Part shown: piece by piece, positions 42,834-51,965 of the stretch
Numbering within the stretch: position 1 is the stretch's first letter
Layout: the number at the start of each line of letters is the position of its first letter
Origin: DASQPR01 sp963727415
Lineage (GTDB): Bacteria; Actinomycetota; Actinomycetes; Mycobacteriales; Micromonosporaceae
Assembly (NCBI GenBank): GCA_963727415.1
Contig: CAVSGF010000003.1
Span: 124,001-188,000 of the forward strand
Direction of reading: 5' to 3'
Length of the DNA: 64,000 nt
Made by a program: the position numbers and the translations under genes
The notes under the pieces: model-generated
The model's input: the letters and a program-made list of their open reading frames with translations, nothing else
What the model was told of the DNA's origin: nothing
Database searches by the model: none

Positions 42834-43790
42834 TCCCCACCCGGCCGTGGTGTTCGGCATGAGCGAGTGCGCGGCGGTCGACTCAGCACGTGCGGCTCCG
42901 ACCGCGCCCAGAAGGGTCGCTCGGGTGCCGAGGGTACTGAAGCGCACCCGGGCCCGGTCCGGCCCAGATAATGCCCTGGTGGCGATGATTGCGCGGGTTG
43001 GGTCTCCGATGAGGTCCCCGAGTGCTGCGACGCCCCCGGTGAGCACGATCGTGTCCGGGTCGACGATCGTGGCGACCTGGGCGAGTGCCTGTCCGAGGAG
43101 TTCGGCGGCACCGAAGATGACGGCGCGGGCGGCAGCGTCTCCGGCGCGGGCGCGGGACGCGATCTCGGGCAACCGGATCGCTGAACCGGTGGCCTCGGCA
43201 AACCGCGCCTCGATGGCCGGGCCGGATGCGTACGCTTCAAGGTGGTTCCACCGGCCGCATCCGCACCGTCGTGGCGCTGCGGCGTCAACGGTCACGTGCC
43301 CGATGGATCCGGCGGAGCCGGATGCTCCGATGATCACTTGGCCACCGTGGACGATGGCACCACCGATCCCGGTCCCGATGGCCACGACGACGGCGACGTC
43401 GATTCCGGCGGCCGCGCCATAGCGCGCTTCCCCGAGTGCCATCATGTGCACGTCATTGAGCACCGTTACTGGCATCCGCAACGCGCTCGTGAACTGCTCG
43501 GTGAGGTTGGTGCCACACCAGCCGGGTAGCGCGTCGGTGGCGTGCGTGACCACGCCGGTTCGGCCGATGGTGCCGGCGGTGCCGACGCCGCACGCGTACG
43601 GCCGCCGCGGTGCCGCGCGCATCGCTCGGCGAGCGACTGCCACAGCCGCGTCGATCACGGCGTCCGGCCCGGCCACGGCCGGTGTCCGGTCCTCCGCGTA
43701 CCCGATGACTTCGGCGGTTTCACCGATGATGGCCGCGGCGGTCTTCGTGCCTCCGATGTCGATTCCGAGCGTGTACTGGGGTTCGCTCAT
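42786..43790 (-). CDS. ROK-family sugar kinase (N-acetylmannosamine kinase candidate)
   Basis: Protein of 334 residues. ATP-binding motif GIDIGGTKTAAAIIGE at the N-terminus, ROK signature region with NDVHMMALGEARYGAAAGID and GTGIGGAIVHGGQVIIGASG, and a zinc motif CGCGRWNHLEAYASG in which the usual third cysteine position is histidine, as in the WEAYASG-type subset. Next to NanE it most likely phosphorylates N-acetylmannosamine or a related amino sugar. ATG 43790 overlaps the NanE stop (ATGA). Confidence 0.85.
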   Translation of the reverse strand: MSEPQYTLGIDIGGTKTAAAIIGETAEVIGYAEDRTPAVAGPDAVIDAAVAVARRAMRAAPRRPYACGVGTAGTIGRTGVVTHATDALPGWCGTNLTEQFTSALRMPVTVLNDVHMMALGEARYGAAAGIDVAVVVAIGTGIGGAIVHGGQVIIGASGSAGSIGHVTVDAAAPRRCGCGRWNHLEAYASGPAIEARFAEATGSAIRLPEIASRARAGDAAARAVIFGAAELLGQALAQVATIVDPDTIVLTGGVAALGDLIGDPTRAIIATRALSGPDRARVRFSTLGTRATLLGAVGAARAESTAAHSLMPNTTAGWGSLSVGWPPAPSEVDP

Positions 43791-44485
43791 AGCTCTGCGG
43801 GTTCGTGCTGGCCGGCGGGCGTTGCGCGGACGAGCCGGCGGGCGATCGCGATCGGGTCGGTGATCGCGGTACCGATCACGACGCTCCAGGCACCGGCCGC
43901 GTACGCGTCCCGGACGTCCTCCGGGGTGGCGTAGCGGCCCTCGGCGACGGTGCGGATGCCGAGGCTGGCCAGGTCGTGTACCAGTGCGATGTCGGGGCCC
44001 GATCGGCTGCTCCGGCTCGCGGTTGTATACCCGGACAGCGTTGTCCCGACCACATCGGCCCCGGCTTCCCATGCACGCTGCCCCTCGTCCAGACTGGACA
44101 CGTCGGCCATAACCGGCAGATCCAGCTCGGCGCGGATGCGTTTGACGAGGGCAAGCGGATCACCCGGGACATCGTCGGTGACCTCGACCGCGATCACCTG
44201 GGCGCCGGCGACGGCAAGCTGCACGGCGTACTCGATGCCGGGCGTGATGAAGTCTCGCGGACCCGTGTCGCGGACCTTGTGCAGTCCGATGATGGGCCGG
44301 TCCGTGCGCGCTCGGACAGCGCGGATGTCGTCGGCGCCGTTGATCCGCAGGCCGGCCGCACCGGCGATCTGCGCGCACTGTGCGAGCAGCCCGATGATGC
44401 CGGAGTCGCGTAGCGGATGTCCCGGCGGCGCCTGGCAGGAGACCACGAGGCCGCCTTCGAGCCGGTCGAGAGTCGTCGAGGTCAC
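43787..44485 (-). CDS. nanE: N-acetylmannosamine-6-phosphate 2-epimerase
   Basis: Protein of 232 residues, a TIM-barrel enzyme converting ManNAc-6-P to GlcNAc-6-P. Family marks are GLVVSCQAPPGHPLRD at the start, IIGLHKV, VMADVSSLDEGQRAWEAGAD with GTTLSGYT, VAEGRYATPEDV and the phosphate-binding end VVIGTAITDP. GTG 44485 overlaps the DUF4434 stop (GTGA). With the ROK kinase it gives the two enzymes after N-acetylneuraminate lyase; no lyase gene is present, so the pathway may start from ManNAc released from another glycan. Confidence 0.93.
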   Translation of the reverse strand: MTSTTLDRLEGGLVVSCQAPPGHPLRDSGIIGLLAQCAQIAGAAGLRINGADDIRAVRARTDRPIIGLHKVRDTGPRDFITPGIEYAVQLAVAGAQVIAVEVTDDVPGDPLALVKRIRAELDLPVMADVSSLDEGQRAWEAGADVVGTTLSGYTTASRSSRSGPDIALVHDLASLGIRTVAEGRYATPEDVRDAYAAGAWSVVIGTAITDPIAIARRLVRATPAGQHEPAEL

Positions 44486-45417
44486 TTGGCCTGCTCCGCG
44501 ACGTGTTCCCGGTATCGGTCGAACAGGCCGTGCGCGGCCGGCCAGACCGAGTGGGGACTCATGAAGTGCGCGAACTCGAACGTGATGACCTTGTCGACGT
44601 AGGGCTGGACGGTGTCGAGCCGGTAGGCGAGCTTGCGCCAGTCGGCCGGCGGGAACCGGATTGGCATGTCCCGGTCGAACGTTTCGAGGTTGGACCAGAG
44701 CGTGATGCCGGTGCCCTCCGCGGCAGAGGCGGTAGCTTGTGTGAACGCCTCCAACTGGAGCAGGTCCGTGGTCGCGTCCTGGAATGCGCAATGCGTGACC
44801 AGCCCGGAATAGGCGCGGAAGATCTCCCGCCAGACGCGACCGTGCTCATCGGCCGTACGCGGTAGCGAGCGGTGGTCACGCATGCCTGCGATATCGGCCC
44901 GGCCCATGTAGTACGGCGAGATCAAGATGGGCAGGTCGCTGAACGTTCGGATGGTTTCGGCGAGCCGGGTGTTGATGTCGAGGATCCGCAGCGACGTGTC
45001 GGTGGTTTCGTGGGGCAGGTACCAGCCGCCGAACGCGGGCGAGTCGCCGTAGCGGTCCCACATCTCGGCGATGAAGTCGCGGTTGATCGCGACCTCCTGC
45101 TCCCAGTCGTAGCGGTGCCAGAAGTAGTCGGAGTCGTAGAGCCCGAAGTAGAACGCGATGTCGCGGGCTTCTGCGAGGTCGAGGAACATCCGCACCAGAT
45201 CGACGTAGACCGGAAGCGTCGGCAGGTGCCGGGCGATCGTGGTCGAAGGGCAGGCCAGACGCGCGCCCATGCCCGCGCGGATCAGGATGACGGTGTCCAG
45301 GCCATTATCGCGATAGGTGTCGAACTCGCGCTCCCATTCGGCTCTCCCCCAGTTCTGCGAGGGAATGTCGCAAGTGATCTCGTCGATGAACGTGCCGGTA
45401 ACCGGCTTGTAGCTCAT
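44482..45417 (-). CDS. DUF4434-domain glycoside-hydrolase-like protein
   Basis: Protein of 311 residues without a signal peptide. TIM-barrel-like sequence: VTGTFIDEITCDIPSQNWGR, FYFGLYDSDYFWHRYDWEQE and GWYLPHETTDTSLRILDINT fit DUF4434. Candidate catalytic acids are the Glu in LPHETTD and the Glu in LWSNLETFDRD. Since it is cytoplasmic and sits between permease and NanE genes, it probably acts on an imported amino-sugar oligosaccharide. That role is inferred; no member of known activity is recalled with certainty. Confidence 0.72.
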   Translation of the reverse strand: MSYKPVTGTFIDEITCDIPSQNWGRAEWEREFDTYRDNGLDTVILIRAGMGARLACPSTTIARHLPTLPVYVDLVRMFLDLAEARDIAFYFGLYDSDYFWHRYDWEQEVAINRDFIAEMWDRYGDSPAFGGWYLPHETTDTSLRILDINTRLAETIRTFSDLPILISPYYMGRADIAGMRDHRSLPRTADEHGRVWREIFRAYSGLVTHCAFQDATTDLLQLEAFTQATASAAEGTGITLWSNLETFDRDMPIRFPPADWRKLAYRLDTVQPYVDKVITFEFAHFMSPHSVWPAAHGLFDRYREHVAEQAK

Positions 45418-45455
45418 GCCTCATCCGTTCCTGGAAGTTGTGCGTATTGCCGGGC

Positions 45456-46368
45456 TCACTTGAGACCGCTGGTGGCTATTCCTTCAACGAAGTAGCGCTG
45501 CCCGAGCAGGAACACGATGAAGGCGGGCAGCGTGAACATCACGCACGCCGCCATCAGCGGACCCCACTCGACGCCGTTCTCCGAGAAGAAGTTGTAGAGC
45601 CCGATCGACAGCGTGTACTTGCTCGTGTCGTTCAGATAGATAAGCGGATTGAGGAAGTCGGTCCAGGTCCAGACGAACTGGAACACCGCCGCGGTCGCCA
45701 GCGCCGGCCGCGCAAGTGGCAGCACGATCGACCAATAGGTCCGTAGCTCCGATGAGCCATCGATGCGCGCGGCCTCGATCAGCTCGTTCGGGACGCTCAT
45801 CAGGAACTGACGGAGCATGAAGATCAAGAAGGGGGTTCCGAGGAACGCCGGCACAATCAGCGGAGCGTACGAGTTGGTCGCGCCGACATGGTTCCACAGC
45901 ATGTAAATCGGGATCAGCGTGACCTGCGGCGGGAGCATCATCGTGCCGAGCACGATCATCAGCATCGGCATCTGGCCGCGCCAGCGAACCTTCGACAGCG
46001 CGTACGCGACCAGCGGGCAGGAGATCAGCGTGCCCAGCACGTTCAACCCGCACACAAACAACGTGTTGCCGAAGTAACGCCAGATTGGTATCTGCTGGAA
46101 GGCCTCGCGGAAGTTGCCCAGCGTCCAGCTGCTGTGGCAGGAGTTGCGGCGGCGCGTGGAAGATGTCGGCCGCGTTCTTGAACGCCGAGCTCAGCATGAC
46201 GAGGAACGGGAACGCGAACAACAAGGCCAGAAGGAGTACGGCCAGCCGCCGGCCGCTCCAGCGGCCACTGATCTTCAGCCATGCGACAACCGGCACCTCG
46301 GCGCGCTTGCGCTGGGTCACCTCCGCCGGAGCCGGCGCCGGCGGGACTTGGAGGTCAGTGGGAGCCAT
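45456..46368 (-). pseudogene. Carbohydrate ABC permease, MalG type, one-base frameshift
   Basis: About 304 residues, six helices, with the EAA loop ELIEAARIDGSSELRTYWSI and the C-terminal FVEGIATSGLK typical of CUT1 inner-membrane permeases. The frame breaks near 46130-46136: FKNAADIFHAPPQLLP precedes it in one frame, WTLGNFREAFQQIPIWRYFG follows in the next, so one base is extra. ATG 46368 lies 14 bases inside the MalF-type gene end. Its partner permease is also frameshifted, so the transporter is inactive if these are real. Confidence 0.85.
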
Positions 46369-47268
46369 CGTGCACCCACCGTTTCGCGTTCACCAGGATC
46401 ATCGCGGTAACGGCCATGGTGACGAGGAACAGCACCCAGGCCATCGCGGAGGCGTACCCCATCTTGAGGTAGACGAACGCGTTCTGGAACAGGTACATCG
46501 AGTAGGACAGCATCGAGTTCTCCGGTCCGCCGCTGGAGGTGTTGAGGCGGGTCTGGGCCAGCAGGTACGGCTGTGTGAAGACCTGCAGGTACGCGATCGT
46601 GCTGACGATGACTTGGAACAGCGTGACCGGGACTGATCATCGGCCAGGTGACATGCCAGAACCGGGCGATCGGCCCAGCGCCATCGATCGCCGCGGCTTC
46701 GTAGAGTTCCTTCGGGACGTTACTTGAGGGCGGCCAGGAAGATGACGGTCATGCCGCCCACCGTCCACAGCGTGACCAACAGGATCGCCGGCTTGCCCCA
46801 GGCCGGGTTGTCCAGCCAGAGCGGTTGCGGCAGATGCAGCAGCCGCAGTATCTCGTCGACATATCCGTACTGCGGGTTCAGCAGCCACCGCCACAGGTAG
46901 CCGGATACCACGATCGGGACGATGGTGGGCAGGTACACCAGCGCGCGGAACAGTGGCTGGCCCCGAACGGGGCGATTGAGGATCAGCGCGCCACCTAGCG
47001 ACAGCACGAGCCCCACCGGAACGCCGATCACGGTCAGATACAGCGTGTTCGTCAGGCTCTTCCAGAAAACGTCGTCCTGCAGCATCCGGCGGTAGTTGTC
47101 CATGCCGACGAAGTGCGGCGACTGGAACAGGTTGAAGTCGGTGAAGCTGTACCAGGCCGAGGCGGCGACGGGCCAGGCGATGAAGATCGCGAACCCGACG
47201 AGGAAGGGTGAGGCGAACGCCAACCCCCAAAGGGATTGGCGCCGCCGCGCCTTGTGTTGTCTGGTCAC
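46355..47268 (-). pseudogene. Carbohydrate ABC permease, MalF type, two one-base frameshifts
   Basis: About 304 residues, CUT1 permease: FASPFLVGFAIFIAWPVAAS, FVGMDNYRRMLQDDVFWKS, and the EAA loop VPKELYEAAAIDGAGPIARF. An extra base near 46721 makes TAA directly after LAALK; a second extra base near 46632 follows WPMISP, after which VTLFQVIVSTIAYLQVFTQP continues to VNAKRWVHDGSH. With both removed the protein is normal. It sits between the solute-binding protein and MalG-type genes of the amino-sugar operon. Confidence 0.85.
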
Positions 47269-47272
47269 GACG

Positions 47273-48574
47273 TCAGGAGCCCTGGTAATGCTTGGCCTTG
47301 GCCGCCACCGAAGCCATCGCGGCCTGCGGAGTGCTTGACCCGTCGAGAACGGACTTGAAAGCGTTCGTAAGATCCGTCACATACTGTTGGCTGTACGGCT
47401 GGCTGGCCAACGCATGAACGTTCGGGCTCTTCAAGTTCTGCAACCACGTCGAGAACTGCGGGATCGATGCATACGTACTGCTGTCCAGCAGGGACGTGCG
47501 TCCCGGCAGGTTGCCCAGCGCCTTGGTGAACTCGGCCATGCCGACTGGGCCTGCCAGGTACTTCATGAACTCGAACGCGGCCTGCTTGTGCGCCGCGTTC
47601 GCCGGGATGAACAGCGTGCTCGCGGTGAGCTGCGTGGTGCCGGCGAGGTTTGGCTGGCTCGCCGGGACAGGGATGTTGGTCACGCCCCACTGCAGGTTGG
47701 GCGCTGTCTTCGGGATCGACACCGGCTGCCACTCGCCGTCGATTACCATCGCGACCTTGCCGGTGTAGAACGGGTCCTGTGCCGACATGTACTGGCCCCA
47801 GCCGGCGGTGAACTTGGCGACCTTCGCCGCCCCGTACTTGTCGGTGATGTTCTGCTTGTAGAACTGCAGCGCGGCGATGTTCGCCGGGTTGTCGGGCGAC
47901 GGAGTGGCGCCGTTGGTGCCGTCCCAGGCGCCCCCGAACGCGTAGCCAAGCGTCGTCAGCGTGTTAAACGCGCTCGGATTGCCGAGTCCGAGCTGGGTGA
48001 TGTTGCCGCTCGCGTCAACCTTCGTGAGCTTCGCGATATCGGTCGCGAACTCGTCCATCGTAGCCGGCGGGCTGCTGATGCCGGCCGCGGCGAACTCGGT
48101 CTTGTTGTACAGCAGCTGGAAGTCGTGGACCGCGATCGGCAGCGAGTAAATATGCCCGTTGTACTTCATCTGGTTCAGCGCGGCTGGGACGAAATCGGCG
48201 GTGTCCATTTTGTCCGCCTGGATGTAGCTGTCCAGCGGCGCGAGGATGCCCTTCGACGCCCACGAACCGACCTCGTTGCCGAAGTTGTCGGAGATGTCGA
48301 ACGAGCCGTGGCTCGACGACATCGACGCGAGCTGCTTCTGGAAGTCGGCGCTGGAGACGCCGACCACGGTGATCTTGCTCTGGCTGGAGTTGAAGTCGGC
48401 GATGATCTTTTCGAGGGCCTTCGCCTCGTTGCCGGTCCATAGATAGCTGAACGTCACCTTGGTCTTGCCCGAAGCCTCGCCACTGCCGGACGACCCGCAG
48501 GCCGCGGTTGTCAGCGCGAGCGATATCGCTGCCACCGTTATCACGATCGTCCGCAGACGATGCCGTGCCTTCAT
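47273..48574 (-). CDS. Extracellular sugar-binding lipoprotein of a CUT1 ABC transporter
   Basis: Protein of 433 residues. The signal peptide ends in lipobox TTAAC, giving a lipid-anchored protein followed by a Gly/Ser linker. The rest is a solute-binding protein of the MalE/UgpB type (KVTFSYLWTGNEAKALEKII, GHIYSLPIAVHDFQLLYNKT, GEWQPVSIP, FEFMKYLAGPVGMAEFTKAL). ATG 48574 has GGAG upstream. It captures the substrate for the two permeases encoded downstream; the shared ATPase (MsiK type) would be elsewhere. A perfect dyad lies 28 bases upstream of the start. Confidence 0.93.
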   Translation of the reverse strand: MKARHRLRTIVITVAAISLALTTAACGSSGSGEASGKTKVTFSYLWTGNEAKALEKIIADFNSSQSKITVVGVSSADFQKQLASMSSSHGSFDISDNFGNEVGSWASKGILAPLDSYIQADKMDTADFVPAALNQMKYNGHIYSLPIAVHDFQLLYNKTEFAAAGISSPPATMDEFATDIAKLTKVDASGNITQLGLGNPSAFNTLTTLGYAFGGAWDGTNGATPSPDNPANIAALQFYKQNITDKYGAAKVAKFTAGWGQYMSAQDPFYTGKVAMVIDGEWQPVSIPKTAPNLQWGVTNIPVPASQPNLAGTTQLTASTLFIPANAAHKQAAFEFMKYLAGPVGMAEFTKALGNLPGRTSLLDSSTYASIPQFSTWLQNLKSPNVHALASQPYSQQYVTDLTNAFKSVLDGSSTPQAAMASVAAKAKHYQGS

Positions 48575-48602
48575 GTCTGACTCCAAGGTCGGGGACTGGT
48601 GC

Positions 48603-48620
48603 GATTGGTATAGCCCAATC
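48603..48620. promoter_or_regulatory. Dyad before the solute-binding-protein gene
   Basis: GATTGG-TATAGC-CCAATC, perfect six-base arms, 28 bases upstream of the solute-binding-protein ATG in the divergent region. Candidate operator for the amino-sugar operon. Confidence 0.5.
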
Positions 48621-48742
48621 TGGCCGACGCCGTCAAGGGGTTGCGGAATCTAGGCAGCTTGCGCTTAGATCTCCCTGTTACGCCCGCAAATATGGCAGTA
48701 CCAATCGAAGGCATGATTCGGCTACGAATCCGCTTTGGGGTA

Positions 48743-48753
48743 TACAACTTGTA
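48743..48753. promoter_or_regulatory. Dyad before the GntR gene
   Basis: TACAA-C-TTGTA is a perfect dyad 41 bases before the GntR start, close to the TTGTATACAA-style sites of HutC/UTRA regulators. Probably the GntR operator. Confidence 0.45.
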
Positions 48754-48794
48754 CGCTGGTGTCTCGGCATCAAGCGTGGTGAGGAGTGGATCCG

Positions 48795-49505
48795 ATGCCT
48801 AACGGCAACAAGGCCGAGCAGGTGCGCCGGCACGTCCTGCAACTCGTCGACGACCAACTGCGCCCACACGACAAGCTGCCCACAGAACGCGAACTCGCCG
48901 GTGAACTCGCCGTCAGCCGCCTCACCATCCGCCGCGTGCTGGACAACCTCGAACGCGAACGTCGCGTCTACCGGGTGCAGGGTGCCGGCACCTTCGTCCG
49001 CGAACCGCACGTGGCCAAGTCCCTGGAACTGACGTCGTTCAGCGAAGACATGCGCCAGCGCGGCATGACCCCAGGCTCCCGGCTCCTGACCGCCGAGCAG
49101 AGGCCCGCCGGCGCACGGATCGGACAGGAGCTTGGCCTTTCACCGGGAGACCCGGTCACGCATATCGCCCGGGTTCGCACGGCTGATGGCGAGCCCATCT
49201 GTCTGGAGCACTCCTACATCCCGGAGGCGCTTGCGCCGGGACTCCTCGACATGGACATGGAGGGTTCGCTATACGAGTTGCTCCACTCGCACTTCCGGCT
49301 GGACCTCGAACACGCGACACAGACGATCAACGCCACGGTCGTGGACCAGGACGACGCGCTCCTGCTCGCCGTACCCCCGTTCTCCGCGGCCTTCCGAGTC
49401 GAGCGCACCGGCTTCGACGCCCGCGGGCGAGCGATCGAACGCGCCGAGTCGCTGTACCGAGGAGACCGCTACCGCTACGACGTCACGCTCTATCGCGGCG
49501 AATAG
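48795..49505 (+). CDS. GntR-family regulator, HutC/UTRA subfamily
   Basis: Protein of 236 residues with the GntR winged helix (PHDKLPTERELAGELAVSRL, TIRRVLDNLERERRVYRVQG, GAGTFV) and a UTRA effector domain (ELTSFSEDMRQRGMTPGSRL, EHSYIPEALAPGLLD, GDRYRYDVTLYRGE). ATG 48795 has GAGGAG eight bases ahead. HutC-type regulators of this shape commonly sense phosphorylated sugars such as GlcNAc-6-P. It is divergent from the amino-sugar operon, whose end product is GlcNAc-6-P, which fits a role as its repressor. Confidence 0.92.
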   Translation: MPNGNKAEQVRRHVLQLVDDQLRPHDKLPTERELAGELAVSRLTIRRVLDNLERERRVYRVQGAGTFVREPHVAKSLELTSFSEDMRQRGMTPGSRLLTAEQRPAGARIGQELGLSPGDPVTHIARVRTADGEPICLEHSYIPEALAPGLLDMDMEGSLYELLHSHFRLDLEHATQTINATVVDQDDALLLAVPPFSAAFRVERTGFDARGRAIERAESLYRGDRYRYDVTLYRGE

Positions 49506-49642
49506 GGCAGCCGGCCGGCGGCGAGATGGCGCCCGGCTTCGCGCCATCTTCGGATGCTGATCAACGAACGCACCCGCGACTAGCCCTTGCCGCCCCCAGA
49601 TTCGGCGCCCGAATTGGATCAGCGTCCGGCTAGCGTGGGTTT

Positions 49643-50104
49643 GTGTTATGGACGAAGTTCGCCGGGCAGGAGGTTGATCTCGCGCAGCGGGGACAGGCAT
49701 TGCTCGCCGAGGACCACGGTTATGTCTATCTGTCGACCGTGACGGCGGAGGGTGGCCCTCGGCTTCATCCAGTGGCTCCCATTCTGAGTGATCGCGGGTT
49801 GTTCATCGCTGTGACGCGTCGCTCGCCGAAGTTAACTGATCTCTGCAGAGAACCGCGAATAGCGCTGCATTCCACCGTCCTGCCGCCCGACGACGAGGAG
49901 TTCTCGATTCGCGGGATCGTCGGCGAAGTCGAGGACGTCGACGTGCGGAAGGCCGCTGTAGCCGGAGCGCGGGGTGGGGCTCAATTGTCCGACGCGCTGG
50001 CACTGTTCGAGGTTGATCTGGTCGAGGTCGGGTGGGCTCGATGGACACAGGGACGGCCAGCCCGCAGGCATTGGCGGGCTGCGGGCGTCGACCGTCCCGT
50101 CTAG
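49643..50104 (+). CDS. Pyridoxamine-phosphate-oxidase-fold (flavin-binding) protein
   Basis: Protein of 153 residues of the split-barrel flavin-binding family: LLAEDHGYVYLSTVTAEGGP, RLHPVAPILSDRGLFIAVTR and ALHSTVLPPDDEEFSIRG. It may bind FMN or F420. GTG 49643 has no ribosome site, while TAGCGT lies 7-12 bases upstream as a -10 element, consistent with a leaderless transcript. Substrate unknown. It stands alone, between the GntR gene and the cellulase operon. Confidence 0.82.
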   Translation: MLWTKFAGQEVDLAQRGQALLAEDHGYVYLSTVTAEGGPRLHPVAPILSDRGLFIAVTRRSPKLTDLCREPRIALHSTVLPPDDEEFSIRGIVGEVEDVDVRKAAVAGARGGAQLSDALALFEVDLVEVGWARWTQGRPARRHWRAAGVDRPV

Positions 50105-50279
50105 CTGTGTCGCAGGCCCGACTCCCGCGCAGGGCATGGGGCGCCAAGCTGGATTCATGCCCGTAGACCGACCCACCACTCGGCTGGAAGGGCCCTGCCG
50201 TACTAAACATGATCGTCAAGATCTTCGACCGGACCCTTCCCGCCAGAGCGAATTTTGCCCGTTCGGGCAGGCAATCTCC

Positions 50280-51905
50280 TTAGCTGCAGGTGATGTCGCT
50301 CGGAGCCGGGTCGGCCGCCCCGCTGGCCTGGAATCCGTAGGTGAACGAAGCCCCGGGCGTAAGCGTGGTCTGGTAGCTCGGCGGTGTCATGGTCCAGCTG
50401 TTGCCGCTGGTGGCGAACGTTGCGCTCCATCCGTTCACGAGCGCGACGCCGGGCGGGGCCGTCCACCTGACAGTCCAGCCGCGCGAGGTGGTTCCGGTGT
50501 TCATCACGGTCACGTTCACCGTGAAGCCCTGTGGCCACGAATCCTGGATCGCATACGCGGCGGCGCAGCCGCTTGACCCGGTCGGCGTGGGTTTTGGAGT
50601 TGGTGTCGCGGTCGCCGAACCACTCGGAGTCGGTGCCGGCGTGCCGCCGCCGACCGGCGGGATCAGGTACGGACCGACGATGTCCATCTTCTGCTGGTTC
50701 ACCGTCACCCAGTCGTCGCCGACGATGCCCCCGGTGTCACCCGAGTCCGGGTTCCAGGACCAGTAGGTGAATGACATTCCGGTGACGCCGCTGCCCAGGT
50801 ATGACATCAGCTCGGTCATCCATTGCACGTCAAGCGGATTCTGCAGAGTGCTGCCGAACTCGCCGATCCAGACCGGCGCGATGTTCTGCCGGTAGAGGTA
50901 GCCCCAGAAGTGGTCCCACACGCCGGGCAGGTTGTTGGGGAAGTTGGCGTCGTTGAACCACGGCTGGCGGTCGTAGACGGAGATGCCGTAGTCGTGTGCC
51001 GAGTAGACCAGTCGGTGGGCGACGTTGAGGTTGACCGGGTACTGGCCGGCCATCGACAGATTGCCACCCCACCAGTCGCAGGTCAGCGGATCGTCGGGGA
51101 TGTTGTCGTAGACATTCGGGGTGCCGCCGCTCGGGCAGCTCACACCCTCGACGAAGATCAGCCAGTTGGAGTTGGTGGCGAGTACCGCGTTGCCGATCCG
51201 CTGTGCCGCGAGCCGCCAGTCGCGGGCGGTGTCGCCGCAGCCCCAGCAAGCCCCTACGCCGTTGGGATCAGTGCCGTCGGCATGCGGTTCATTGAACAGG
51301 TCAGCGCCGATCACGGTCGGGTTGTTGGCGTAGTGCGCGGCCAGCATCTGCCAGTCGGCGATCTCACTGGCCTCGGAGACCGACGATGTGTACCAGAGCG
51401 CTGTCTGCCCGGCCGCCGACGGACGATGTCGATCCAGGATGATCCGCATGCCTTTCTGCCCGGCGTATCCGACGACCTTGTCCAAGATCTGCAGCGGGCT
51501 CAAACCGACCAGGTCGGGATTCGTGCTCGTGTTGATGCTGGTTGCCAGGGCTCCGGGCGCCAGCGCATCGCCCGCGAACGGCACTCGGATGGTGTTGAAC
51601 CCGAGTTGGGCCATGTGGTCGATCATCGACTTCCAGGTGACGCTCGCCCACAGGCCGTGGAAGGTGTGGTTATCGGTCTCCATGCCGAACCAGTTGACAC
51701 CGGTCAGCCGGACCGTCGCGCCGGTGGAGTCGACGATCTGGTTGCCGCTGGTATGCAGGTAACCGGTTCCGGTTCCTACGGTCGCGGCTTGAGCCGCCGG
51801 TGCAGCGCCGAGCGATACTACGGCGCTCGATGCGGCAATGGTCGCGATGGCACCGGCTGCGGCAAGCACCGCGCGCCGCCAGCCGGAAGGCATTCGTAGA
51901 GTCAT
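50280..51905 (-). CDS. Secreted GH5 endoglucanase with CBM2
   Basis: Protein of 541 residues. Signal peptide to about residue 40 (APAAQA). GH5 catalytic domain about 45-415: proton donor Glu206 in LFNEPHAD, nucleophile Glu349 in WIGEFGS, and ILDRHRPSAAGQ with the conserved GH5 histidine. A Pro/Ser/Thr linker (about 420-446) leads to a C-terminal CBM2 (447-541) with the flanking cysteines and Trp residues that bind cellulose. It resembles the subfamily of Acidothermus E1. It is 60 bases downstream of the GH6 gene and probably in the same CebR-controlled operon. Confidence 0.93.
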   Translation of the reverse strand: MTLRMPSGWRRAVLAAAGAIATIAASSAVVSLGAAPAAQAATVGTGTGYLHTSGNQIVDSTGATVRLTGVNWFGMETDNHTFHGLWASVTWKSMIDHMAQLGFNTIRVPFAGDALAPGALATSINTSTNPDLVGLSPLQILDKVVGYAGQKGMRIILDRHRPSAAGQTALWYTSSVSEASEIADWQMLAAHYANNPTVIGADLFNEPHADGTDPNGVGACWGCGDTARDWRLAAQRIGNAVLATNSNWLIFVEGVSCPSGGTPNVYDNIPDDPLTCDWWGGNLSMAGQYPVNLNVAHRLVYSAHDYGISVYDRQPWFNDANFPNNLPGVWDHFWGYLYRQNIAPVWIGEFGSTLQNPLDVQWMTELMSYLGSGVTGMSFTYWSWNPDSGDTGGIVGDDWVTVNQQKMDIVGPYLIPPVGGGTPAPTPSGSATATPTPKPTPTGSSGCAAAYAIQDSWPQGFTVNVTVMNTGTTSRGWTVRWTAPPGVALVNGWSATFATSGNSWTMTPPSYQTTLTPGASFTYGFQASGAADPAPSDITCS

Positions 51906-51965
51906 GTCTTGCCCTTCCTCGGTTCACTGCCGGGGCGGCGATTGCCGCCCCGGCGGGTCGATGGG

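Noticed and set aside
50255..50268. TGCCCG-TT-CGGGCA hairpin past the GH5 gene as a strong terminator
   Set aside because: The stem is short and no T-run follows in the direction of transcription; too weak to list as a feature.
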